DNA of 6,461 bases from an uncultured Clostridia bacterium (lineage in GTDB: Bacteria; Bacillota; Clostridia; Oscillospirales; Acutalibacteraceae): positions 1 through 6,461 of the forward strand of contig CAMVYG010000129.1 of NCBI GenBank assembly GCA_947171615.1. Direction: 5' to 3'. The notes under the pieces were generated by a model. That model did not search any database. It saw only the letters and a program-made list of their open reading frames with translations, and was not told where the DNA came from. How positions within the stretch are numbered: position 1 is the stretch's first letter; each line of letters starts with the position of its first letter. Position numbers and translations under genes: made by a program. Of the stretch, positions 1-5,451 are shown in pieces.

Positions 1-30
1 TTTTTGATGCGCTGGTTTCTACTATTCGAG

Positions 31-71
31 ATCCTTCACTGAGAAGAGGCTTTGCCTCTTCTGCTCAGGAT
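31..71. repeat. Small intergenic hairpin repeat
   Basis: An inner perfect 9-bp stem (42-50 with 54-62, loop TTT) sits inside an outer ATCCT/AGGAT pairing (31-35 with 67-71). The flanking text (GATCCTTCACTG ... CTCAGGATGACA) resembles short intergenic repeats that I associate with many anaerobic Firmicutes genomes. That resemblance is from memory; copy number cannot be seen here. There is no T-tract after the stem, so it does not look like a terminator. No gene is visible in 1-125. Confidence 0.45.
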
Positions 72-125
72 GACAGCGGGTAGTAGTGATTAGTTCGATA
101 ATTTATAGGTTATCGCATACCATTC

Positions 126-269
126 TGTAGGGCCCGTTCTTCGCTTCGCTGAGGTCGGTGCTGGGCATGCCCCACTGGGGCATAGCACCGTCCCCGGCGG
201 GCCGCAAATTCCCTGCAAAACCTGCGGACCGTCCAAAGGACGGTCTCTGTTCGGAGGCCGGTCCCTACA
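126..269. repeat. 144-bp palindromic MITE-like intergenic element
   Basis: The stretch opens with TGTAGGGCCCG (126-136) and closes with CGGTCCCTACA (259-269), which are inverted repeats with one mismatch in 11. Inside are a CGGTGCT/AGCACCG hairpin (156-162 with 184-190) that also contains ATGCCCC/GGGGCAT (167-173 with 177-183), and a perfect 8-bp stem GACCGTCC/GGACGGTC (227-234 with 238-245, loop AAA). It is richer in G+C than its surroundings. The open frame across it is a by-product of this structure and matches no family I know. It is best read as a non-coding repeat of the intergenic palindromic or miniature-transposon kind. No clear target duplication is visible. Confidence 0.5.
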
Positions 270-322
270 TTTGGTTGAGTGAAAAGTATGCTCTTCTCTA
301 ACAACCAGCAGCTAACAGCGCA

Positions 323-362
323 AAAAAAGAACCCTAGGCAAGCTTGCCTAGGGTTCTTTTTT
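323..362 (-). terminator. Perfect 40-bp palindromic terminator, bidirectional
   Basis: The sequence is a perfect inverted repeat centred on AAGCTT at 340-345, with GAACCCTAGGC-type arms and an A-tract on the left that becomes a T-tract on the right. It lies 38 bp beyond the ATPase stop codon. On the minus strand it forms a GC-rich stem followed by at least seven Ts (complement of 322-328). By symmetry it also works for plus-strand transcription entering from the left. Confidence 0.85.
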
Positions 363-364
363 GT

Positions 365-389
365 CCCTGTCAGTCAGGGCTATTTTTTT
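365..389 (+). terminator. Weak terminator-like hairpin
   Basis: CCCTG (365-369) pairs with CAGGG (375-379) around a five-base loop, followed closely by CTATTTTTTT. It has the shape of a short plus-strand intrinsic terminator and sits directly after the stronger palindrome at 323-362. The stem is only five pairs, so it may be a back-up or chance. Confidence 0.3.
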
Positions 390-400
390 AAAAACAGACT

Positions 401-2884
401 TTAGTGAGCGGTATGCCGGGAACGGCCGTCTTTTTTTCGCCGGTTCTTCTTTCCCCTGTTTCGGAAAGGATAAACAGGACTTTGGGAATTGGCGATCACA
501 TGATCTACCAGATGGAGCAGCGCCAGCATCAGCACAACGGAAAGAGACAGCAGCGGCACCAGTGCAATGAGCATAGGCAGGGTGGGGGCTGTCAGAGAGA
601 AAAAGTCCCGGAAGAACAGCAGCGCCGCCAGGAAGGCGGAGAGCAGACCGCCGAAAAGAACGCTGCGCAGACCGTTAAATGGGGTGCAGACCTTAAAGAG
701 CATGATGAACCCGGAAAGGGACGTCACGATCACCGCCAGGGTAGACATTTCCGGCCCGGAAAGCCCCAGGGGACCGCTTAAAGCGCACAATGCCAGAATG
801 TTGGCCGTCATGGTAAGGGCGGCGGGGACGCACATTTTGAACACGTTGAAGATGAATTTTCCCCGCAGCCTGTCCTTGTTGGGTTCCAAAGCCAAAATGA
901 AAGAGGGAACGCCGATAGTCAGGGAGCTGATCAGCGTTTGCTGAATGGGCTCAAAAGGATAGGAATAGTTCAGGAAGATGAACAATACGCCAATCAGCGC
1001 GGAAAAAATCGTCTTGACCAGAAACAGGGAGCTGGAGCGCTGTAAATTGTTGATGGAGCGGCGGCCCTCCTGCACCACCAGGGGCATGGAGGCAAAGTTG
1101 GAATCCAGAAGCACCAGGTTAGACACCGTACGGGCGGCGTCGCTGCCGGAGGCCATGGCGATGGAACAGTCCGCTTCCTTCAGGGCCAGCACATCGTTTA
1201 CGCCGTCTCCTGTCATAGCTACTGTGTGGCCGTCCGCCTTTAAGGCCTTGACAAAGGCCAGCTTCTGTTGGGGCGTGACCCGGCCAAATACGGAATACCG
1301 GTTTACCGCCTCTTTGATATCCTCCTCGGTTTCCAGAGTGGTGGCGTCCACATAGCTGTCCGCATGCTCCAGCCCGGCCTTTCGGGCAATATTGGCCACC
1401 GTGACGGCGTTGTCGCCGGAAATCACCTTGAGGTCAACGCCCTGGTCGGCAAAATAGCGAAGGGTTCGGGCGGCTTCCCGGCGGATCTTATCGCTGATGA
1501 GCACCAGGCCCATGGGCTCTATGATCTCCGGCAACTCCTTGCCGGAAAAGCCTTCCTGAGAATGGGCAAGCAGCAAAACACGCTGGCCCTTTTGGGAATA
1601 TTCCTCCACCTGCTCCTGAATGGCGCTGAAATCCTCTCCTAAAATAAACTCTCCCGCGCCCATAACATAGGTTCCCTTGCCGGGGAAAAAGGCGCCGCTC
1701 CACTTTCTGGCGGAGGAGAAGGGGACAAGCTCTGTGGCATGCCAGGGGCTTTGCTGGGAAAATTTGTCTTTTAAGGCAAGAAACGTGGGATTTTCATCGG
1801 AAAGATTGCACACCAGGGCAGTGAGGGCGTTTGTCATATCTTCTTCAGCGATCCCCTCAAAGGGAAGCAAAGCGTCCACCTGCATAGTGCCCTCGGTAAT
1901 GGTGCCGGTTTTATCCAGGCACAGAGTATCCACCCGGGCCAGGGTCTCAATACAGTACATATCCTGCACCAGCGTTTTCCGGGAGGAAAGCTTGAGCACG
2001 CTGACGGCAAAAGCCAGGCTGATCAAGAGCACCAGGCCTTCCGGGATCATGCCCACCACGGCGGCGGTGGTGCTTACCACCGCGTTTTGCACGGTGTCGC
2101 CCAGCACGAAGTACTGCTTCCAGAACAGCAGGGCGCCAATAGGTACAATGGCAAAGCCGATGATTTTTACAATGATATCAATGGAATCCATGATCTCGGA
2201 ATTCCGCTTTTTAATGTATTTCGCATCCCCGGCAATGCGGCTGGCATAATTGTCCGCACCCACATGCTCCACCTGAGCGGAGCAGCTGCCGCTGACAATA
2301 AAGCTGCCGGAAAGCAGGGAATCCCCCGGCTGCTTGAGGACAGGATCGGATTCTCCGGTGATCAGGGATTCGTTTACTTCACATTCCCCAACTGCCACAA
2401 TGGCGTCGGAGCAGATCTGATTTCCGGCAGAAAGCAGCATAATATCGTCCAATACAAGCTGCTCCACCTGGATATTTTTCTGCCTGCCATCCCGCAGAAC
2501 TCTTGCCTTCGGCGAGGAAATAAGAGAAAGCTTATCGATGGTGTGCTTGGCCCGGATCCCCTGAAAAGAACCAATGACGATATTGGATAAGATCACGCCC
2601 AGAAACAGAGCGTTTCGTGGAGAACCCACCAGGATCACGGCGGCGGCAAGGGCAAAGTTCAGAAGGTTAAAGAAGGTGAATACATTTTCCCGAATGATCT
2701 GCCCTTCGGTTTTGGTTTTCATGCCGGAATCTCCGTTGTGCAGACCTTCCCGAACTCTTGCTTCCACCTGCTGGGCGGAAAGGCCCTCTTCCGGGTCCGG
2801 GTGGAACCGCTGGGCAGTTCGGGTGCGGTCTGTATGCTGCCTGGGGGCAGACAGATCCCGTTTTCCTGTTTTTCTTTTCGGCAA
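401..2884 (-). CDS. Cation-translocating P-type ATPase, CtpE/Exp7-like
   Basis: This is a membrane ion pump driven by ATP through an aspartyl-phosphate intermediate. Visible in order: N-terminal soluble part with GLS(A)xxVxxR (34-43); first hydrophobic pair about 70-106; actuator loop TGES (176-179); a hydrophobic pair about 238-295 carrying the ion-site PEGL (281-284); phosphorylation motif DKTGT (Asp324); a nucleotide-binding segment with KWSG (394-397); GDN (490-492); TGDGVND (558-564); then about six C-terminal hydrophobic helices (617-795) and a basic tail. PEGLVLLISLAFAV and SARKWSG are typical of the CtpE/Exp7-like branch. Mycobacterial CtpE is reported to import Ca2+, so calcium is the leading guess, but the ion is not shown by the sequence. 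There are no N-terminal CxxC metal domains and no CPC motif, which argues against a heavy-metal pump. The TTG start at 2884 follows AGGAGG (2893-2898) by 8 bases, and an in-frame stop lies at 2906-2908. It appears monocistronic, ending at the terminator at 323-362. Confidence 0.93.
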   Translation of the reverse strand: MPKRKTGKRDLSAPRQHTDRTRTAQRFHPDPEEGLSAQQVEARVREGLHNGDSGMKTKTEGQIIRENVFTFFNLLNFALAAAVILVGSPRNALFLGVILSNIVIGSFQGIRAKHTIDKLSLISSPKARVLRDGRQKNIQVEQLVLDDIMLLSAGNQICSDAIVAVGECEVNESLITGESDPVLKQPGDSLLSGSFIVSGSCSAQVEHVGADNYASRIAGDAKYIKKRNSEIMDSIDIIVKIIGFAIVPIGALLFWKQYFVLGDTVQNAVVSTTAAVVGMIPEGLVLLISLAFAVSVLKLSSRKTLVQDMYCIETLARVDTLCLDKTGTITEGTMQVDALLPFEGIAEEDMTNALTALVCNLSDENPTFLALKDKFSQQSPWHATELVPFSSARKWSGAFFPGKGTYVMGAGEFILGEDFSAIQEQVEEYSQKGQRVLLLAHSQEGFSGKELPEIIEPMGLVLISDKIRREAARTLRYFADQGVDLKVISGDNAVTVANIARKAGLEHADSYVDATTLETEEDIKEAVNRYSVFGRVTPQQKLAFVKALKADGHTVAMTGDGVNDVLALKEADCSIAMASGSDAARTVSNLVLLDSNFASMPLVVQEGRRSINNLQRSSSLFLVKTIFSALIGVLFIFLNYSYPFEPIQQTLISSLTIGVPSFILALEPNKDRLRGKFIFNVFKMCVPAALTMTANILALCALSGPLGLSGPEMSTLAVIVTSLSGFIMLFKVCTPFNGLRSVLFGGLLSAFLAALLFFRDFFSLTAPTLPMLIALVPLLSLSVVLMLALLHLVDHVIANSQSPVYPFRNRGKKNRRKKDGRSRHTAH

Positions 2885-2890
2885 GGCAAA

Positions 2891-2899
2891 CTCCTCCTC
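2891..2899 (-). promoter_or_regulatory. Ribosome binding site fixing the TTG start
   Basis: The minus strand reads GAGGAGGAG here, a near-perfect anti-16S match, with 8 bases between AGGAGG and the TTG codon at 2884. The next in-frame Met is residue 55, which would remove the conserved GLS N-terminal region. The TTG is therefore the supported start. Confidence 0.8.
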
Positions 2900-2942
2900 A
2901 GGCAGTCAGAATTTTTTCCGGATGTGGGTCATAGTATCTATA

Positions 2943-2971
2943 AGTATATACCAACCCTCTCTTTTTTCCAA
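2943..2971 (-). promoter_or_regulatory. Candidate promoter of the ATPase gene
   Basis: On the minus strand, TTGGAA (2966-2971, 4 of 6 to consensus) is followed after exactly 17 bases by TATACT (2943-2948, 5 of 6). This would start transcription about 50 bases before the TTG codon. It is a sigma-A-type match by eye only. Confidence 0.5.
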
Positions 2972-3043
2972 GGGAATTTTCCTTTCTGTTTGCTTACATT
3001 TTTAAAAAACACAGCTTTTTTGCGGGATTTGAGCAGAGTTACC

Positions 3044-3072
3044 ATGACAGCTACGGCAGCCGGGATTATAAT
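3044..3072 (+). promoter_or_regulatory. Strong sigma-A-type promoter of the trefoil gene
   Basis: ATGACA (3044-3049, 5 of 6 to TTGACA) and a perfect TATAAT (3067-3072) are separated by exactly 17 bases. Transcription would begin near 3079. That would put the ATG at 3087 only about eight bases into the message with no ribosome site, and so favours the start at 3129. The TTGACA at 3103-3108 is too close to the gene to serve as its -35 box. Confidence 0.7.
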
Positions 3073-3128
3073 ATAAGCTATTAATAATGGATTTTTCAGC
3101 TTTTGACAATGGAAAGGATGATCGGACT

Positions 3129-3779
3129 ATGGCAGCAAAGAAAACAGATGAATTTATGATCGTCAACCGCAGAAGCAAGAAAGCTTTGCAGGCCACGGGC
3201 CTGGAGAATGGTTTAGTAGTGGAGCAGGCGGCTCCCACCGGAAGCGACGCACAGCTTTGGAGCATCGCCGAGGCAAAGGACGGCACAGTGCGGCTCATTA
3301 ACAAGGCCAGCTCCAAGGTGCTGGACGTAATGGCTGAAGGCACGGAAAACGGCACCTGGGCTCAAACCTGGGAAGATGTTGGCGGCGAGAGCCAGGTCTG
3401 GCAGATCGTTACCGTTACGGCCACTTATAAAAAGCTTTTGAATGTGCGCTCCGGTAAGGTGCTGGATATTGTGGATATGAGCGATGAAGAAGGCGCTCCC
3501 GCTCAGCTTTGGGAAGATGTGAACGGAGACGGACAGCACTGGAAGTTTACTGCTCCGGCAAAGTCTGCCTCTAAGGAAGTGAAGAAAACAGCCTCCAAAG
3601 CAGCAGCCAGAAAGCCCGCTGTGAAAAAGGCTCCCGCCGCCACGGCTCCGGCAGCAAAGACCGCGCCGAAGAAGGCTGAACCGAAGGTGGAAAAGAAGGC
3701 CGCCTCCGCCGCAAAAACGGTTTCCAAAGCAAAGACGGAGCAGAAAAAGCCTGCCGCAAAGAAAACCGTAAAGAAGTAA
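3129..3779 (+). CDS. Ricin-type beta-trefoil protein with histone-H1-like tail
   Basis: The 216-residue product has two parts. Residues about 6-141 are a beta-trefoil of the ricin B-lectin superfamily: three QxW motifs (42-44, 89-91, 136-138) are spaced exactly 47 residues apart, and repeats 2 and 3 carry VLDV/VLDI (64-67, 111-114) with the AQ(T/L)WEDV pattern, whereas repeat 1 has ALQATG instead. Residues 142-216 are a low-complexity basic tail: by hand count the last 76 residues hold 23 Lys, 23 Ala and only 4 Glu, in AAKK/KKAP units like histone H1 tails or bacterial Lys/Ala-rich DNA-binding tails. There is no signal peptide or membrane segment, so it should be cytoplasmic, although most bacterial trefoil lectin domains are secreted. 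The start at 3129 follows AAAGGA (3113-3118) by 10 bases; an ATG at 3087 lacks a ribosome site. Function unknown: nucleic-acid or nucleoid binding through the tail, and sugar binding by the trefoil, are inferences. Confidence 0.85.
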   Translation: MAAKKTDEFMIVNRRSKKALQATGLENGLVVEQAAPTGSDAQLWSIAEAKDGTVRLINKASSKVLDVMAEGTENGTWAQTWEDVGGESQVWQIVTVTATYKKLLNVRSGKVLDIVDMSDEEGAPAQLWEDVNGDGQHWKFTAPAKSASKEVKKTASKAAARKPAVKKAPAATAPAAKTAPKKAEPKVEKKAASAAKTVSKAKTEQKKPAAKKTVKK

Positions 3780-3790
3780 GGTCTCAAACA

Positions 3791-3810
3791 AACCACCAGT
3801 AGAACTGAAA
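3791..3810. repeat. IS3-family element left inverted repeat
   Basis: AACCACCAGTAGAACTGAAA matches the reverse complement of 4380-4399 at all 20 positions. The match stops on both sides (3790 versus 4400, and 3811 versus 4379), which defines the repeat. Confidence 0.9.
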
Positions 3811-3838
3811 AAGTCAATAGAAAGTAGACAGAAAAAAG

Positions 3839-4228
3839 TTAAGCAAAGCCCTGTTCAATTCTAAATTGGACAGGGCTTTTGTAGTGGAGTTTAAAAGACG
3901 AACGAAAATGATTAAACTCAAAGACAGCTCTTTCAAGAATCTGTTGAATGGGTTCATTGGAACGGCTGAGATATTCAGTGCGTAGAAATTCTTTGAACCA
4001 ACCAAAGACACTTTCGATGACAGCATTGTCATGAGGGGTACCAGCCCTTGACATGCTCTGGGTTACTTTGTAAAGTTTAAGTAGGCTTTGGAAGCCTGGG
4101 GATGAGTATTGAGAGCCCTGGTCGCTGTACAAGAGCATTGGGTGATCATTACTCATCTCTTTTCTCTTTAACAATTCTCCAGATACAGCGAAACCCAACT
4201 GTGGATCAGTCGGCTCCCTATTCCTGTT
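3839..4228 (-). pseudogene. IS3-family transposase OrfB, C-terminal remnant
   Basis: This is the C-terminal half of an IS3-family integrase-core (rve) transposase. YSDQGSQY holds the second catalytic Asp and HDNAVIES the catalytic Glu, with exactly 35 residues between them, as in the IS3 DD(35)E signature. SMSRAGTPHDNA and the ending FNHFRSSFKLHYKSPVQF (compare the family's N..R.H..L...SP..) are also characteristic. The frame is open from 4228; recognisable family sequence begins near EPTDPQLG (about 4216). The N-terminal half, with helix-turn-helix and first catalytic Asp, is missing. A possible internal TTG at 4198 would give 119 residues, but the product could not be an active transposase. 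The last codons double as the stem of the hairpin at 3845-3879. Confidence 0.85.
3845..3879 (+). terminator. Hairpin at IS left end, likely terminator for the trefoil gene
   Basis: A 16-bp stem (3845-3860 with 3864-3879, loop CTA) has one G-U pair on the plus-strand RNA and ends in CUUUUG. No other terminator is visible between the trefoil stop (3779) and here, so the element probably provides the 3' end of that transcript. On the minus strand it overlaps the last codons of the transposase remnant. The U-tract is short. Confidence 0.5.
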
Positions 4229-4316
4229 TCATTTCCGACTTCTTTGCTGCTTTTACCATTCTTATCTTTTCATCTTTCGAATAGTATCGATTCTTTTTTC
4301 CTTTTGGATGTCCCAA
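4218..4316 (-). pseudogene. IS3-family OrfA, 5' remnant
   Basis: About 32 codons remain, reading GHPKGKKNRYYSKDEKIR and onward before a TAG at 4218-4220. The basic KGKK..YYSKDEKIR pattern looks like the start of IS3-type OrfA proteins, just before their helix-turn-helix. A TTG at 4316 sits 8 bases after AGAGG; a GTG at 4325 in the same frame is also possible but overlaps that site. Family sequence stops close to where OrfB sequence resumes, so the internal deletion junction lies at about 4214-4228. It is too short for a confident stand-alone assignment and is supported mainly by its position inside the element. Confidence 0.55.
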
Positions 4317-4333
4317 GTTTTTCACCTCTATAT

Positions 4334-4375
4334 AAAAAGATAGTAGACACGCTTTCTTGTGCCTACTATCTTTTT
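4334..4375. terminator. Bidirectional terminator inside the IS right end
   Basis: AAAAAGATAGTAG (4334-4346) pairs perfectly with CTACTATCTTTTT (4363-4375). CAC/GTG (4348-4350 with 4359-4361) extends the stem past one mismatch, leaving an eight-base loop. A5 and T5 tracts allow use in both directions. It lies between the right inverted repeat and the orfA remnant, where IS elements often block read-through into the transposase. It is also the first clear terminator downstream of the minus-strand response regulator. Confidence 0.65.
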
Positions 4376-4379
4376 ACCA

Positions 4380-4399
4380 TTTCAGTTCTACTGGTGGTT
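4380..4399. repeat. IS3-family element right inverted repeat
   Basis: TTTCAGTTCTACTGGTGGTT is the exact inverted partner of 3791-3810. It lies upstream of the orfA remnant relative to transposase direction. Confidence 0.9.
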
Positions 4400-4557
4400 A
4401 CTAATATATTTCCTAAAGATTCTTATGCCCATTTCACCTGGTTTTTCACTTCAACCACTTTTTTGAATGATCCGGCGCATATCCCGTCTTCAATGGGATT
4501 TGTGCTGTGAATTTTCCAACATCGAAAACTTACACAAATTTTGGGATGGGCTCTTCC
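4400..4557. other. Gene-free spacer, possible insertion-sequence end remnant
   Basis: No credible gene is seen between the IS3-family element and the response-regulator stop. A short minus-strand frame (…STNPIEDGICAGSFKK…) ends in TAA but has no start or ribosome site. The part at about 4510-4555 (AACTTACACAAATTTTGGGA, then TGGGCTC) is reminiscent of IS256-family ends, which often carry a TGTGTAA next to a C/A-rich end. That is a resemblance from memory only. Confidence 0.25.
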
Positions 4558-5337
4558 TTATGGTTCTTCCTTTTTCTTACCGTCCTCTGAATAGAGCTTT
4601 TGGAGGTACTGTGTGGGGGAGAGTCCGGTAACTTTTTTGAAATCCCGGGAAAACTGCTGGGGATATTTGAAGCCTGTCTTGTAGCAGATATCAGACACCT
4701 TCATGTCCGGATCCTCCATCAGCTCGAGGGCCTTCTTGATTCGAAACTGCAAAAGATACGTGGGAAAGGTGGTTGACGTTTTCGCCCGGAACAAAGCGCT
4801 GAAGTGGCTGTAGCTCAAAGCCACGAAATCCGAAACCTCCGCCATGCTCAGATTACTGTCACGATAATGGGTCTGGATATAGTCCTCGGCATAGCTTATA
4901 ACGTCTTTCATGGGGATTGCAGGATCCTCACCCACTGGAGTTTCCGAAGCGCAGTATAGATCCGCGGTATAAGCCCGCAGTTTCTGGTCAAGCTGGCCGA
5001 TCTCAAGGGGTTTGAGCAAATAGTCGTCCGCTCCATTCAAAAAGGCAGTGCGTACCGTATCAAAGTCGTCATAACCGCTCAGAACCCATATTTTGCTCCG
5101 GCACCCATTTTGGCGCAAAGCCTGTATCAGGCTAAGTCCGCCGAAAAACGGCATACGGATATCGGTGAAGATGATATTGAAATTGTGATGTTTCACTTGA
5201 TCCAAAGCTTGATTTCCATTTTCACAAGCGGTTACCTTATACTCTACATCCGTATGATTCAGCCGCTTTAATTTCAGAATCAAATTTTTGCAAACAAAGC
5301 TTTCATCGTCTACAACCAGAATCGATATGGTAAGCAT
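4558..5337 (-). CDS. YesN-type response regulator (REC + AraC HTH)
   Basis: This 259-residue cytoplasmic transcription factor should be phosphorylated by a partner histidine kinase. Residues 4-122 form a receiver domain: acidic pocket D10-D11, phospho-acceptor D59 in FTDIRMP, switch Ser87 (LSGYDDF) and Lys109 in LLKP. Residues about 147-246 form an AraC-type double helix-turn-helix, with AEVSDFVALSYSHFSALFR as the first and VSDICYKTGF..PQQFSRDFKK as the second, closing with GLSPTQYL. At 259 residues it is much shorter than typical YesN proteins of about 350-540, because the linker between the domains is brief. The ATG at 5337 follows AAGGAG (5347-5352) by 9 bases; a longer frame reaching a TTG at 5406 would start inside the palindrome and has no ribosome site. 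The neighbouring divergent sensor kinase is its likely partner. Targets are often sugar-uptake genes in this family; none is visible here. Confidence 0.92.
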   Translation of the reverse strand: MLTISILVVDDESFVCKNLILKLKRLNHTDVEYKVTACENGNQALDQVKHHNFNIIFTDIRMPFFGGLSLIQALRQNGCRSKIWVLSGYDDFDTVRTAFLNGADDYLLKPLEIGQLDQKLRAYTADLYCASETPVGEDPAIPMKDVISYAEDYIQTHYRDSNLSMAEVSDFVALSYSHFSALFRAKTSTTFPTYLLQFRIKKALELMEDPDMKVSDICYKTGFKYPQQFSRDFKKVTGLSPTQYLQKLYSEDGKKKEEP

Positions 5338-5388
5338 TGCTCTCAACTCCTTGAACTCGTCCGGAAAGATTTTCTTTCTGTCTGCTTT

Positions 5389-5417
5389 ATGGTAAAATGA
5401 TCGCAAGCGATCATCAA
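5389..5417 (-). promoter_or_regulatory. Candidate promoter of the response regulator
   Basis: On the minus strand, TTGATG (5412-5417, 4 of 6) and TACCAT (5389-5394, 4 of 6) are 17 bases apart. The match is mediocre, but the position suits a leader of about 45 bases. The palindrome at 5397-5414 overlaps the spacer and -35 box, so a protein bound there would be expected to affect this promoter. Confidence 0.35.
5397..5414. promoter_or_regulatory. Operator-like perfect palindrome in divergent spacer
   Basis: ATGATCGC-AA-GCGATCAT is a perfect 8-2-8 inverted repeat midway between the divergent regulator and kinase genes. There is no T-tract, so it is not a terminator. An octamer TTATGGTA occurs directly repeated on either side (5387-5394 and 5432-5439, 45 bases apart start to start), the kind of arrangement AraC-type regulators can use. 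Binding by the adjacent regulator is an inference. Confidence 0.45.
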
Positions 5418-5451
5418 CGCACCTTCGGCGCTTATGGTATCAAAATCATTT

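Larger units (their letters stand above)
3791..4399 (-). mobile_element. IS3-family element, internally deleted
   Basis: The element is bounded by perfect 20-bp inverted repeats (3791-3810 and 4380-4399). Within it on the minus strand are a short orfA 5' remnant and the C-terminal half of an IS3-family DDE transposase. At 609 bp it is about half the usual 1.2-1.5 kb of IS3 elements. The orfA/orfB middle, including the first catalytic Asp, is absent, so it cannot move on its own; intact ends mean a related transposase might mobilise it. The left end lies 11 bp after the stop of the trefoil gene. The immediate flanks (ACA to the left, ACT to the right) give no clear 3-4 bp target duplication. 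Confidence 0.85.

Noticed and set aside
126..269. CRISPR repeat or structured RNA such as a riboswitch
   Set aside because: There is no repeat-spacer periodicity, and no gene starts downstream on either strand that a riboswitch could control.
110..304. 64-codon minus-strand open frame (VLWTVRRFCREFAARRGRCY...)
   Set aside because: It lies across the palindromic element, has no ribosome site, and its composition reflects the GC-rich hairpins. No family is recognised.
1677..2249. 190-codon plus-strand frame opposite the ATPase, and several others of 60-167 codons in 401-3005
   Set aside because: These are antisense shadows of the P-type ATPase, whose own frame carries all diagnostic motifs.
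3087..3128. Longer start of the trefoil gene at ATG 3087
   Set aside because: It has no ribosome site and would fall about eight bases after the predicted transcription start; ATG 3129 has AAAGGA upstream.
3213..3791. 192- and 104-codon minus-strand frames opposite the trefoil gene
   Set aside because: Their Leu/Phe/Gly-rich products arise from the complement of Lys/Ala codons; there is no ribosome site or known domain.
4244..4510. 88-codon plus-strand frame crossing the IS right end
   Set aside because: It spans the inverted repeat and terminator hairpin, is Phe/Ser-rich from T-rich DNA, and has no ribosome site or family match.
5338..5406. Longer start of the response regulator at TTG 5406
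   Set aside because: The added 23 residues precede the receiver fold and overlap the palindrome; ATG 5337 has AAGGAG at good spacing.
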